Of a stretch of 12,075 nucleotides of DNA, positions 1-5,318 are shown one piece after another (positions within the stretch are counted from its first letter, which is position 1; every line of letters starts with the position of its first letter). Origin of the DNA: Prevotellaceae bacterium (lineage in GTDB: Bacteria > Bacteroidota > Bacteroidia > Bacteroidales > Bacteroidaceae); contig JAUNIK010000039.1 of the NCBI GenBank assembly GCA_030523505.1, positions 1-12,075 of the forward strand, in the 5' to 3' direction. The notes beneath the pieces were generated by a model. That model was not told the origin of the DNA and searched no databases. It was given only the letters and a program-made list of their open reading frames with translations. The translations under genes and the position numbers were made by a program.

Positions 1-40
1 TATATAGTTGTGCCTAATTGTATATCACCACCATATCTTA

Positions 41-71
41 TTTCTTTATCAAGAAAAAAAGTGCAAAATTA
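41..71 (-). promoter_or_regulatory. Possible promoter and 5' hairpin for a minus-strand gene beyond the left edge
   Basis: Downstream of the RelA/SpoT stop, the minus strand has TAATTTTGCA (-7 element at 64-71), the same word as before three other genes here. Eight bases further on is a perfect hairpin, TTTCTT/AAGAAA with a 4-base loop (41-56). No -33 TTTG is seen at 19-21 bases. The gene it would serve lies outside the window. The same stretch contains no T-tract after a stem, so no intrinsic terminator for RelA/SpoT is seen. Confidence 0.35.
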
Positions 72-87
72 TATAGGATTACCAAAA

Positions 88-2031
88 TCAATGATGCTTG
101 AGGCTGTGTGCCTGGCGCACTTCATCAACACCCTCGACCTCATAGATCGACTTCAACGATGCCACAAGTTCACTCACACCATGGACAAAGAATGTGATGG
201 TGCACTCTGCAATGTTATCGACAGTGGTGCTATGGATTGACTCGATGTTGAGCTTCAGGTGGGTGGTGATTGTCTCCACAATATCCATCAGCAGATGGTA
301 CCTGTCGACACCTCTTATGACTACTCCAATAGGGAACACCTTATCAGGCTCTTCGTGGAAATCGACTGCCACAATGGTGTCGCCTCGTTTTGACGACAAC
401 GCGATGGCCTCAGGGCACGAACGGCGGTGAATCATTATTTTGCCTTCAGGAGTCTTGAAACCGACAATCTCGCCTCCCGGAATAGGATGGCACACCGGAC
501 AGCGGAGGAACTCATCCTGGAGTGAATGCTCGTGGAGATGGCGCAAGGCACGCTTTGCCTTGTAGGTAGAGGTGCAATCAAGCCACTCGTAATGAGCCAT
601 TATCTTATCGTCGAGACCAATATCAACACAGTCGCCCTGCTTCAAGACGGTCTTCACCGACGACAGTTTGCCGTTGATACGGGCATACTTTGCATGCATA
701 CCAATATCGGTGTGGAGTTCGAAAGCGAAGTCGATGGCTGTAGAGCCCTTCGGAAGTACCACAGCCTGACCACTTGGGGTGAACACCATCACATCGTCAT
801 AATATAAAGAGGTGGCAACGCCTTCGAGGAACGAGCCTTCCTGACTCTGCTGGGCAATCTCTTCGAGCACCTTCTTGAAGCGGTCCATCCATTCGCCAAC
901 GTTACTCTCGTCGCGCTCGGCCATACAACCAATCTTCGATGCCTCGACCATTCGCTCTGAACAGATCTGCACATCTTCCCAAATACCTTCCTCAGAAAGG
1001 AGCATCACCTTCAAAGCCTGATATGAGTTCTCCTTCTGCTGGTCGATTTGGTTGACAAACGACTGTGGCTTCTCCTTGTACATATCAGTGAGGAGCGAGT
1101 AGATTTTGAGGCATGTGCGCTTCTCGGAGAGGTTCTCAGTGCAGTAGGTATAAGTGATGCGGATATAATAGCGATTGTCGATATGCTTGAAGTCCTTGTC
1201 CTGTGCTCGCATACGACGGTAGATGCTGTAAGGACGACGGTAATACACCTCGACCTTGGCACAGATGCCGTGGAAGTTGAGGAAGTCGGTGATGTTGTCG
1301 CAGAACACCTTCAATCGTGCCTCGTTGTCCTTCACATCCTGTTCGAGTGCATGCTCAAGGTCGGCAAACTCACCCGGACAGCGGTATTTGAACGAGAGGT
1401 TCTCGAGGTCGGTCTTCACATTGAACAATCCCAGACGGTTGGCCAGCGGAGCATAGAAATAGTCGGTCTCGCCGGCAATCTTCATCTGCTTGTCAGGGCG
1501 CATTGACGAGAGGGTGCGCATATTGTGCAGGCGGTCGGCAATCTTCACCATCAACGCACGGATGTCGTAGTGGAGCGAGTCGAGCAACTGCTTGTAGTTG
1601 TCAACCTGCTTCGACATGTGATACTGGTCGCGTTTCTTCTTTGTCACCACATCAACGAGGAATGCCACATCATCGCCAAAGAGACCGCGAATCTCTTCGA
1701 TGGTATGGTCGGTATCCTCGACAACATCGTGGAGGAAAGCACAGATAACCGAGTTGACATCGAGTTTCAACTCCTCGGCAGCAATCGTTGCCACTGCAAT
1801 AGGATGCACGATATACGGAGCGCCGGTCTTGCGACGTTGCAGTTTGTGAGCCTCGCGGGCAAAATCCAGAGCCTCGCGCAGACGTCTCATCTCACTCTCT
1901 GGTGTACCTCGCTGACGCATTACATCGAGCACATGCTTTGAGCGTTGCTCTACAAGTTCGGCATACTCTTCTTCTGTGCGCTGCACAATAGTGCCATCGC
2001 TGTTCATCTTCACCTTATTATAATCTTCCAT
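88..2031 (-). CDS. RelA/SpoT-family (p)ppGpp hydrolase; synthetase domain looks degenerate
   Basis: A 647-residue long RelA/SpoT homolog with the usual order: HD hydrolase (about 45-200), synthetase (about 240-360), TGS (about 412-472), a Cys/His zinc-finger-like segment (about 508-542) and a C-terminal ACT/RRM domain (about 566-640). It should degrade the alarmone (p)ppGpp in the cytosol. The hydrolase site is complete: YIVHP with H76, HDVVEDT with H101-D102, and KIADRLHNMRT with D166. The TGS begins near VFTPSG, and the finger has C511, C514, H535 and C539. The synthetase half is unlike active enzymes. The usual GRPK loop before YSIYRRM (268-274) is replaced, the catalytic Asp position reads N286, GYQSLH reads SYQALK (336-341), and EIQIRT reads DVQICS (353-358). 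I therefore infer mainly or only hydrolase activity. The ATG at 2031 gives a normal N-terminus. It is the last gene of a co-oriented group of three, 84 bases after the mutarotase gene, with no TAnnTTTG promoter in that gap. Confidence 0.93.
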   Translation of the reverse strand: MEDYNKVKMNSDGTIVQRTEEEYAELVEQRSKHVLDVMRQRGTPESEMRRLREALDFAREAHKLQRRKTGAPYIVHPIAVATIAAEELKLDVNSVICAFLHDVVEDTDHTIEEIRGLFGDDVAFLVDVVTKKKRDQYHMSKQVDNYKQLLDSLHYDIRALMVKIADRLHNMRTLSSMRPDKQMKIAGETDYFYAPLANRLGLFNVKTDLENLSFKYRCPGEFADLEHALEQDVKDNEARLKVFCDNITDFLNFHGICAKVEVYYRRPYSIYRRMRAQDKDFKHIDNRYYIRITYTYCTENLSEKRTCLKIYSLLTDMYKEKPQSFVNQIDQQKENSYQALKVMLLSEEGIWEDVQICSERMVEASKIGCMAERDESNVGEWMDRFKKVLEEIAQQSQEGSFLEGVATSLYYDDVMVFTPSGQAVVLPKGSTAIDFAFELHTDIGMHAKYARINGKLSSVKTVLKQGDCVDIGLDDKIMAHYEWLDCTSTYKAKRALRHLHEHSLQDEFLRCPVCHPIPGGEIVGFKTPEGKIMIHRRSCPEAIALSSKRGDTIVAVDFHEEPDKVFPIGVVIRGVDRYHLLMDIVETITTHLKLNIESIHSTTVDNIAECTITFFVHGVSELVASLKSIYEVEGVDEVRQAHSLKHH

Positions 2032-2040
2032 GTCTGGAAA

Positions 2041-2074
2041 AGTTAAGAGTTAAGAGTTAAAAAGTTAAAAGTTA
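2041..2074. repeat. Tandem AGTTAAR array (about 5 units of 7-8 bp)
   Basis: Units begin at 2041, 2048, 2055, 2063 and 2070: AGTTAAG, AGTTAAG, AGTTAAAA, AGTTAAA and a partial AGTTA. The array lies just upstream of the RelA/SpoT start (2031), in the gap from the mutarotase gene. On the coding (minus) strand it reads as repeated TTAACT ending about 10 bases before the ATG, so it occupies the usual ribosome-docking region. No function is known to me. Confidence 0.85.
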
Positions 2075-2089
2075 TTCACTCTCGGTGTA

Positions 2090-2107
2090 ACAACTAACAA
2101 CTAACAA
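2090..2107. repeat. Tandem ACAACTA heptamer array
   Basis: Two perfect heptamers, ACAACTA at 2090-2096 and 2097-2103, plus a partial ACAA. It has the same 7-base period as the neighbouring AGTTAAG array but opposite sense (AACTA against AGTTA), so the two arrays could pair imperfectly across the roughly 15-base spacer. It lies between the mutarotase stop and the RelA/SpoT start. Confidence 0.8.
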
Positions 2108-2115
2108 TAAGGAAA

Positions 2116-2451
2116 TTATTTGTCTAATTGGAATATTTTCTCCATCAGATGCCATTTCTCCGTTGACTTTGCATTCGGATCACAGCCCTGACACTCAGCC
2201 ACATAAGCCTCCCACTCCTTCTGCATAGGCAGTTCTGCTAATCGGGCGTTATCCTTCTCCCAGTCGAAGTCATCGACAGTGTCACAGATCATGAACAGGC
2301 GATAACCTACAGCATATATCTGCATGTCGAGGATTCCTACAGAGCGGATACCCTCCTGAATGATTGGCCACACATTGGCATGAGCCTCTTTATATTTCTG
2401 AATGAGTTCCGGATTATCCGGAATATCAAGTTGCTGACAATACCTTTTCAT
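2116..2451 (-). CDS. L-rhamnose mutarotase family protein (RhaM-like, DUF718)
   Basis: A 111-residue protein, close to the usual length of about 104-110 for the RhaM family. These small cytosolic ferredoxin-like-fold enzymes interconvert the alpha and beta anomers of L-rhamnose or a related deoxyhexose. The family signature Y-x3-H-x3-WP is present as Y20, H24, W28 and P29, H24 being the expected catalytic histidine. The second aromatic motif KEWEAYV (78-84) matches the QRWWKYM region of E. coli RhaM as I remember it. The substrate cannot be read from sequence: no rhamnose catabolic genes are present, and L-fucose or another sugar is possible. It lies 80 bases after the nucleotidyltransferase/kinase fusion and before the RelA/SpoT homolog on the same strand, so co-transcription is likely. 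Its start codon is the last ATG of an AAATTGTAAA repeat array. Confidence 0.85.
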   Translation of the reverse strand: MKRYCQQLDIPDNPELIQKYKEAHANVWPIIQEGIRSVGILDMQIYAVGYRLFMICDTVDDFDWEKDNARLAELPMQKEWEAYVAECQGCDPNAKSTEKWHLMEKIFQLDK

Positions 2452-2482
2452 TTACAATTTTACAATTTACCATTTACAATTT
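2451..2482. repeat. Three copies of TTTACAATTT upstream of the mutarotase gene
   Basis: Exact decamers TTTACAATTT sit at 2451-2460, 2459-2468 and 2473-2482. On the coding (minus) strand this reads as AAATTGTAAA repeats leading directly into the start codon, so the ATG at 2451 overlaps the last copy. The same decamer, in the same orientation relative to its downstream gene, occurs at 4575-4584 before the second deoxynucleoside kinase. Confidence 0.85.
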
Positions 2483-2499
2483 GGGACCTTTTCCTCCGG

Positions 2500-2553
2500 A
2501 TGGGTTCCCCCTCGCCTTGTGGGAGAGGGGGTTAGGGGGTGAGGCCTCTCCTA
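2500..2553. repeat. G/C-rich foldback repeat spanning the stop codon of the fusion gene
   Basis: The stretch contains two competing perfect 7-bp inverted repeats: CCCCCTC (2507-2513) with GAGGGGG (2525-2531), and GGAGAGG (2522-2528) with CCTCTCC (2545-2551). It also has the short G-tracts GAGGGGGTTAGGGGG. It stands out against the AT-rich surroundings and resembles the CCCCTAACCCCCTCTCC type of intergenic repeat that I recall from various bacterial genomes. It covers the last codons and stop (2532-2534) of the nucleotidyltransferase/kinase gene. No T-tract follows either hairpin on the minus strand, so it is not an ordinary intrinsic terminator. Confidence 0.7.
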
Positions 2554-3734
2554 ATTTTTAAGTTGATTGCCTCCTCATGTTTCTTGGCGAATGCCTCGGC
2601 ATCATCTACCACAAGGGCGAGATAACCACCACCGCCTGCTCCTGGCATTTTCCATGCCATGACACCGTCCTCGACACTGTACTTGTCGATGAACGACTGC
2701 ACACAACCCTGAACCATCGCTGGGAACATGGCTATCTGTGCATTGAACGAAGCCTTATATGCTGCGGCAAACGCCTCGAGGTCCTTATTCATGATGGCAT
2801 TCCAGCACTCGTCGGCAGCCTTTGCAAGTGCCTCAACCTTCGGTTTGGTGATGTCCTTGCCTGTAACAACCGAGCAACCAGGACGGCGTGGGTCCATAGG
2901 AATCATGCAGAGATGGCTTTCGAGCCATGCTATTGTATCCTCGTCGTTGCAGGTTTCAATCTTATCTGGCCAGAAGCGATTGTCGTAGTGATGACGGCAG
3001 ATTCCCGGCACGCAGATACCGATGGAGTCCTGTGCTCCACTGATGATTCCATCCGAACGCTCTGGGTCGTTCTCAAAGCAGAACACGAGCTTTGCCAGTG
3101 TCTCTGGATCCATATCAGGCAGGCGCATAGGCCATATCTTCTTTATCATATTGCGAGTGGATGTTGACAATCCGCAACGCTCGCGAACATCAAAGGTTGG
3201 CAGAAGCGAAATGGTGATAGCCCATCCCGGAGCAAAGCAACTGACGTATGGCTGGTCGATCCATGTGCCGGCAAGGTCGAGACGTGTAGGAAGACCGATG
3301 CTCTTTGCTACCTTCTTGCCCTGTGCCAGCGAATCCTTGATACTTGTCGATGAGCGTGCCTCCAATCCTTCGGCTGGTGTGCGCTCCAAAACGATATATT
3401 CAATGCCTCGCTCCTCGCAGAACTTGCGTTTCTCCTCGCTGCTGCCATCGGCATTCACAACGAAACGGTCGGGATGCAATGCCTCAACGGTTGGTACAAA
3501 GTCCATAACGCCCGAACCGGCATTGATGAACGCATCCTTGACATAGCGGATGCTCTTCACCATGAAGAGACGCTCCTGCTCAGGATAGAGGGTCTTGTGG
3601 TTCTTATATTTCAGGATGGTGGCATCAGAACCGATACCGACATAGAGGTCACCATACTGTGATGCCTGACGGAAGAACTCCACATGACCACTGTGGAGTA
3701 AATCATAGCAACCACTGACAAATACTTTCTTCAT
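2532..3734 (-). CDS. Fused TagD-like nucleotidyltransferase and GHMP-kinase-like protein
   Basis: A 400-residue two-domain protein. Residues 1-140 are a cytidylyltransferase-fold nucleotidyltransferase. It has FVSGCYDLLHSGH with the catalytic H14-x-x-H17 signature, RYVKD near 63-67 as in TagD, and RSSTSIK (127-133) in place of RTxGIST. Residues 145-400 are a compact GHMP-kinase-like domain. LDLAGTWIDQP (152-162) matches the DLAGGWxDxP motif of L-fucokinase/heptose-kinase relatives. SGAQDS (232-237) corresponds to their GGxQDQ with the candidate catalytic D236, and PGAGGGGYLALV (364-375) is motif 3. Motif 2 appears only as a variant, GLSTSTR (188-194), and the stretch between motifs 1 and 2 is much shorter than usual. 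I infer sugar phosphorylation plus nucleotide transfer, giving an NDP-sugar or similar; the substrate is unknown. The neighbouring mutarotase supports a sugar. Glycerol-3-phosphate cytidylyltransferase would be a misleading name. The final residues RRGLTP are encoded inside a G/C-rich repeat. Confidence 0.85.
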   Translation of the reverse strand: MKKVFVSGCYDLLHSGHVEFFRQASQYGDLYVGIGSDATILKYKNHKTLYPEQERLFMVKSIRYVKDAFINAGSGVMDFVPTVEALHPDRFVVNADGSSEEKRKFCEERGIEYIVLERTPAEGLEARSSTSIKDSLAQGKKVAKSIGLPTRLDLAGTWIDQPYVSCFAPGWAITISLLPTFDVRERCGLSTSTRNMIKKIWPMRLPDMDPETLAKLVFCFENDPERSDGIISGAQDSIGICVPGICRHHYDNRFWPDKIETCNDEDTIAWLESHLCMIPMDPRRPGCSVVTGKDITKPKVEALAKAADECWNAIMNKDLEAFAAAYKASFNAQIAMFPAMVQGCVQSFIDKYSVEDGVMAWKMPGAGGGGYLALVVDDAEAFAKKHEEAINLKIRRGLTP

Positions 3735-3762
3735 AAACTGATGTTAATAGCAACTTTTCTTA

Positions 3763-3812
3763 GGGTTCATGACACCGCTCGATACCCTTCTGGGTAATGG
3801 CTATGCCATTTC
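3763..3812 (-). promoter_or_regulatory. Structured 5' leader of the nucleotidyltransferase/kinase gene
   Basis: With transcription starting near 3812, about 78 bases of leader precede the ATG at 3734. The leader opens with a perfect hairpin, AATGGC/GCCATT with loop ATA (3796-3810). A second follows at once, TACCC/GGGTA with loop AGAA (3783-3796). The GGGT strand of the second hairpin could instead pair with ACCC encoded at 3763-3766, giving mutually exclusive folds as in attenuators or riboswitches. I do not recognise a named riboswitch class. Ligand and regulation are speculative. Confidence 0.45.
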
Positions 3813-3818
3813 ACCATA

Positions 3819-3826
3819 CAAAATTA
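3819..3826 (-). promoter_or_regulatory. Bacteroidetes -7 promoter element, minus strand
   Basis: Read on the minus strand this is TAATTTTG, a perfect match to TAnnTTTG, located 85 bases upstream of the fusion gene start. A clear TTTG -33 element at 19-21 bases is not seen; the region is T-rich. It probably drives the three-gene minus-strand group. Confidence 0.6.
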
Positions 3827-3912
3827 ACATATATTTTCCAAAAAAGAAAAAACAAAGCGAAATATTGCATATTTTTTTTGCTTGGACATGCTTTCATTAG
3901 GAAATTATTCCT

Positions 3913-3920
3913 TAATTTTG
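3913..3920 (+). promoter_or_regulatory. Bacteroidetes -7 promoter element for the kinase pair
   Basis: TAATTTTG (followed by CA) is a perfect TAnnTTTG, 22 bases before the ATG at 3943, implying a very short leader of about 15 bases. The -33 element is weak. A TTTG at 3877-3880 is too far away (32 bases) to serve. The start is preceded by an A-rich stretch, with no strong Shine-Dalgarno. Confidence 0.6.
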
Positions 3921-3942
3921 CAATAAGTTTGAAAAAAAAGAA

Positions 3943-4569
3943 ATGAACATAGCAGTAGCAGGAAATATTGGTAGCGGAAAGACGACACTGACAAATATGC
4001 TGGCACGTCACTATGGATGGGTGCCTCGCTATGAACCCGTGATGGAGAATCCTTATCTCGAGGACTACTATCACGACATTAAGCGATGGGCATTCAACCT
4101 TGAGGTGTATTTCCTGAAAGAACGCTTCAAGGACGTGCTTGACATCGTGGCACATCCCGAGCAGACAACCATTCAGGACCGCTCGATATTCGAGGGTGTG
4201 TATGTGTTCGTGGCAAACAACTACGCTCAGGGACAACTCTCCGACCGCGATTTCGAGGCTTACATGGAACTGTTTGAGCAGATGATGGACATTGTTCACT
4301 ATCCCGACCTGATGATTTATCTCCGTGCTCCGTTGGAACACCTCGTAGCAAACATCCAAAAGCGTGGTCGTGACTATGAGCAGTCGATATCATTGGAATA
4401 TCTGAAAGGATTGAACGAGCGTTACGAGGAATTCATCTTCAAGAAATATAAGGGCAAGGTGATGGTGGTTGAGGTGAACGGCATGGACTTCCAGCACCGT
4501 CCGGAGGACTTCCGAAAGATTACCGACCGCATTGACGCCCATCTGTTCGGCCTCTTCGCGAATAGTTAA
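3943..4569 (+). CDS. Deoxynucleoside kinase (dNK family), first paralog
   Basis: A 208-residue member of the deoxynucleoside kinase family (dCK/dGK/dAK-like), which phosphorylates imported or salvaged deoxynucleosides to 5'-monophosphates using NTP in the cytosol. The P-loop GNIGSGKTT (7-15) lies at the very N-terminus, which fixes the start. E31 in RYEPV is the expected catalytic base. QDRSIFE (78-84) is the DRS/ERS motif, and KRGRDYE (140-146) is the arginine-bearing lid. FxKITD near 190-195 is shared with the next gene. At residue 54, in WAFNLE, it has Glu where human dCK (Gln97) and Drosophila dNK (Gln81) carry the base-contacting Gln. The adjacent paralog has Gln, so the two probably differ in base preference. 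Tandem dAK/dGK pairs are known from Lactobacillus, so dA/dG kinases are likely, but which is which cannot be told here. Confidence 0.92.
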   Translation: MNIAVAGNIGSGKTTLTNMLARHYGWVPRYEPVMENPYLEDYYHDIKRWAFNLEVYFLKERFKDVLDIVAHPEQTTIQDRSIFEGVYVFVANNYAQGQLSDRDFEAYMELFEQMMDIVHYPDLMIYLRAPLEHLVANIQKRGRDYEQSISLEYLKGLNERYEEFIFKKYKGKVMVVEVNGMDFQHRPEDFRKITDRIDAHLFGLFANS

Positions 4570-4572
4570 TTG

Positions 4573-4595
4573 GTAAATTGTAAATCTGTAAATTG
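4573..4595. repeat. GTAAATTG/AAATTGTAAA repeat between the kinase genes
   Basis: The 37-base gap between the two kinase genes is built largely from GTAAATTG (4573-4580 and 4588-4595) and includes one exact AAATTGTAAA (4575-4584). This is the same word, in the same orientation relative to the downstream gene, as in the array before the mutarotase gene at 2451-2482. Confidence 0.75.
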
Positions 4596-4606
4596 AAAAT
4601 CCCAAG

Positions 4607-5236
4607 ATGCATATAGCAATAGCAGGAAATATCGGTTCAGGCAAGACCACTCTCACAAAGATGCTGGCAAAACGCTACGGTTGGACACCGCGTTTCGAGC
4701 CTGTTGACAATAATCCATATCTGGCTGACTTCTACAACGACATGAATCGTTGGTCGTTCAACCTGCAAGTGTACTTCCTCAACAAGCGTTTCCGCGAGGT
4801 GGTAGAGATTTCTAAAGCCAAGGAAACAATCATTCAGGATCGCACCATCTTTGAGGATGCACGCATCTTCGCACCAAACCTACACAATCAGGGGTATATG
4901 TCGGACCGCGATTTCGACAACTATTCCGACTTGTTCGACCTGATGATGTCGCTCGTAGGTCTGCCTGACCTTATGATATATATACGCTCTACCATACCAA
5001 ACCTCATTGCCCAGATTGGCAAGCGTGGTCGCCAGTATGAGCAGACTATGCGCATTGACTATCTGCAAGGCTTGAACGACCTCTATGAGGGTTGGATTAA
5101 GAACTACAAAGGCAATCTGATTATCGTGGATGGCGACACCTGCAAGTTCGAGAGCAATCCTACTGATTTCCAGAAGATTACCGACCAGATTGATGCAGAG
5201 CTCTTCGGTCTCTTCCCATTCGAAGAGCAGAAATAG
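4607..5236 (+). CDS. Deoxynucleoside kinase (dNK family), second paralog
   Basis: A 209-residue paralog of the preceding kinase. It has the same P-loop GNIGSGKTT (7-15), E31 in RFEPV, QDRTIFE (77-83), lid KRGRQYE (139-145) and C-terminal KITDQIDAELFGLF. Residue 54, in WSFNLQ, is the canonical Gln that contacts the base in animal dNKs. It should phosphorylate deoxynucleosides for salvage, perhaps as a subunit of a mixed dimer with its neighbour, as described for Lactobacillus dAK/dGK; that pairing is inferred here. It lies 37 bases downstream on the same strand with no separate promoter seen, so co-transcription is very likely. After the stop come two palindromic repeat copies rather than a standard intrinsic terminator. 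Confidence 0.92.
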   Translation: MHIAIAGNIGSGKTTLTKMLAKRYGWTPRFEPVDNNPYLADFYNDMNRWSFNLQVYFLNKRFREVVEISKAKETIIQDRTIFEDARIFAPNLHNQGYMSDRDFDNYSDLFDLMMSLVGLPDLMIYIRSTIPNLIAQIGKRGRQYEQTMRIDYLQGLNDLYEGWIKNYKGNLIIVDGDTCKFESNPTDFQKITDQIDAELFGLFPFEEQK

Positions 5237-5250
5237 CCCCCATTAAACTG

Positions 5251-5279
5251 GCCACCGTTCCCTGAGCTTCTCCTCAGGG
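5251..5279. repeat. 29-bp palindromic repeat, copy 1
   Basis: First of two identical 29-bp copies, starting GCCACCGTTC and ending in the hairpin CCCTGAG-cttctc-CTCAGGG (5260-5279, perfect 7-bp stem, 6-base loop). It is placed between convergent genes and resembles REP-type elements. No T-tract follows on either strand, so it may stop RNA decay or act as a weak bidirectional terminator. Confidence 0.85.
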
Positions 5280-5287
5280 TTCCAATA

Positions 5288-5316
5288 GCCACCGTTCCCT
5301 GAGCTTCTCCTCAGGG
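5288..5316. repeat. 29-bp palindromic repeat, copy 2
   Basis: Second exact copy, with a period of 37 bases from the first and hairpin at 5297-5316. It ends two bases before the stop codon of the convergent epimerase-like gene (5319-5321). Confidence 0.85.
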
Positions 5317-5318
5317 AC

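Noticed and set aside
188..430. Possible frameshift or overlapping gene at the RelA/SpoT C-terminus
   Set aside because: The minus-strand ACT domain reads through without interruption to its stop at 88; overlapping plus frames are shadows.
1048..1506. Open plus-strand frame of 152 codons opposite the RelA/SpoT gene
   Set aside because: It is antisense to a clearly conserved coding region, has no domain, promoter or start context of its own, and is explained by codon bias of the real gene.
2041..2107. CRISPR-like array
   Set aside because: Units are only 7-8 bases with no unique spacers; these are simple tandem repeats.
2500..2553. Intrinsic terminator after the fusion gene
   Set aside because: The stems are strong, but no T-tract follows on the minus strand and the stretch overlaps the stop codon; classified as a repeat.
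2577..3167. Open plus-strand frame of 196 codons opposite the nucleotidyltransferase/kinase gene
   Set aside because: The minus strand carries recognisable motifs throughout; the plus frame is rich in Cys/His/Trp and has no family resemblance.
3877..3880. TTTG as -33 box for the kinase promoter (and likewise 10617-10620 for the porin)
   Set aside because: The spacing to the -7 element is 32 and 31 bases, well beyond the 19-21 expected.
3811..4359. Open minus-strand frame of 182 codons over the first deoxynucleoside kinase and its promoter
   Set aside because: It runs antisense to the P-loop and catalytic motifs of the kinase and covers the promoter region; a shadow frame.
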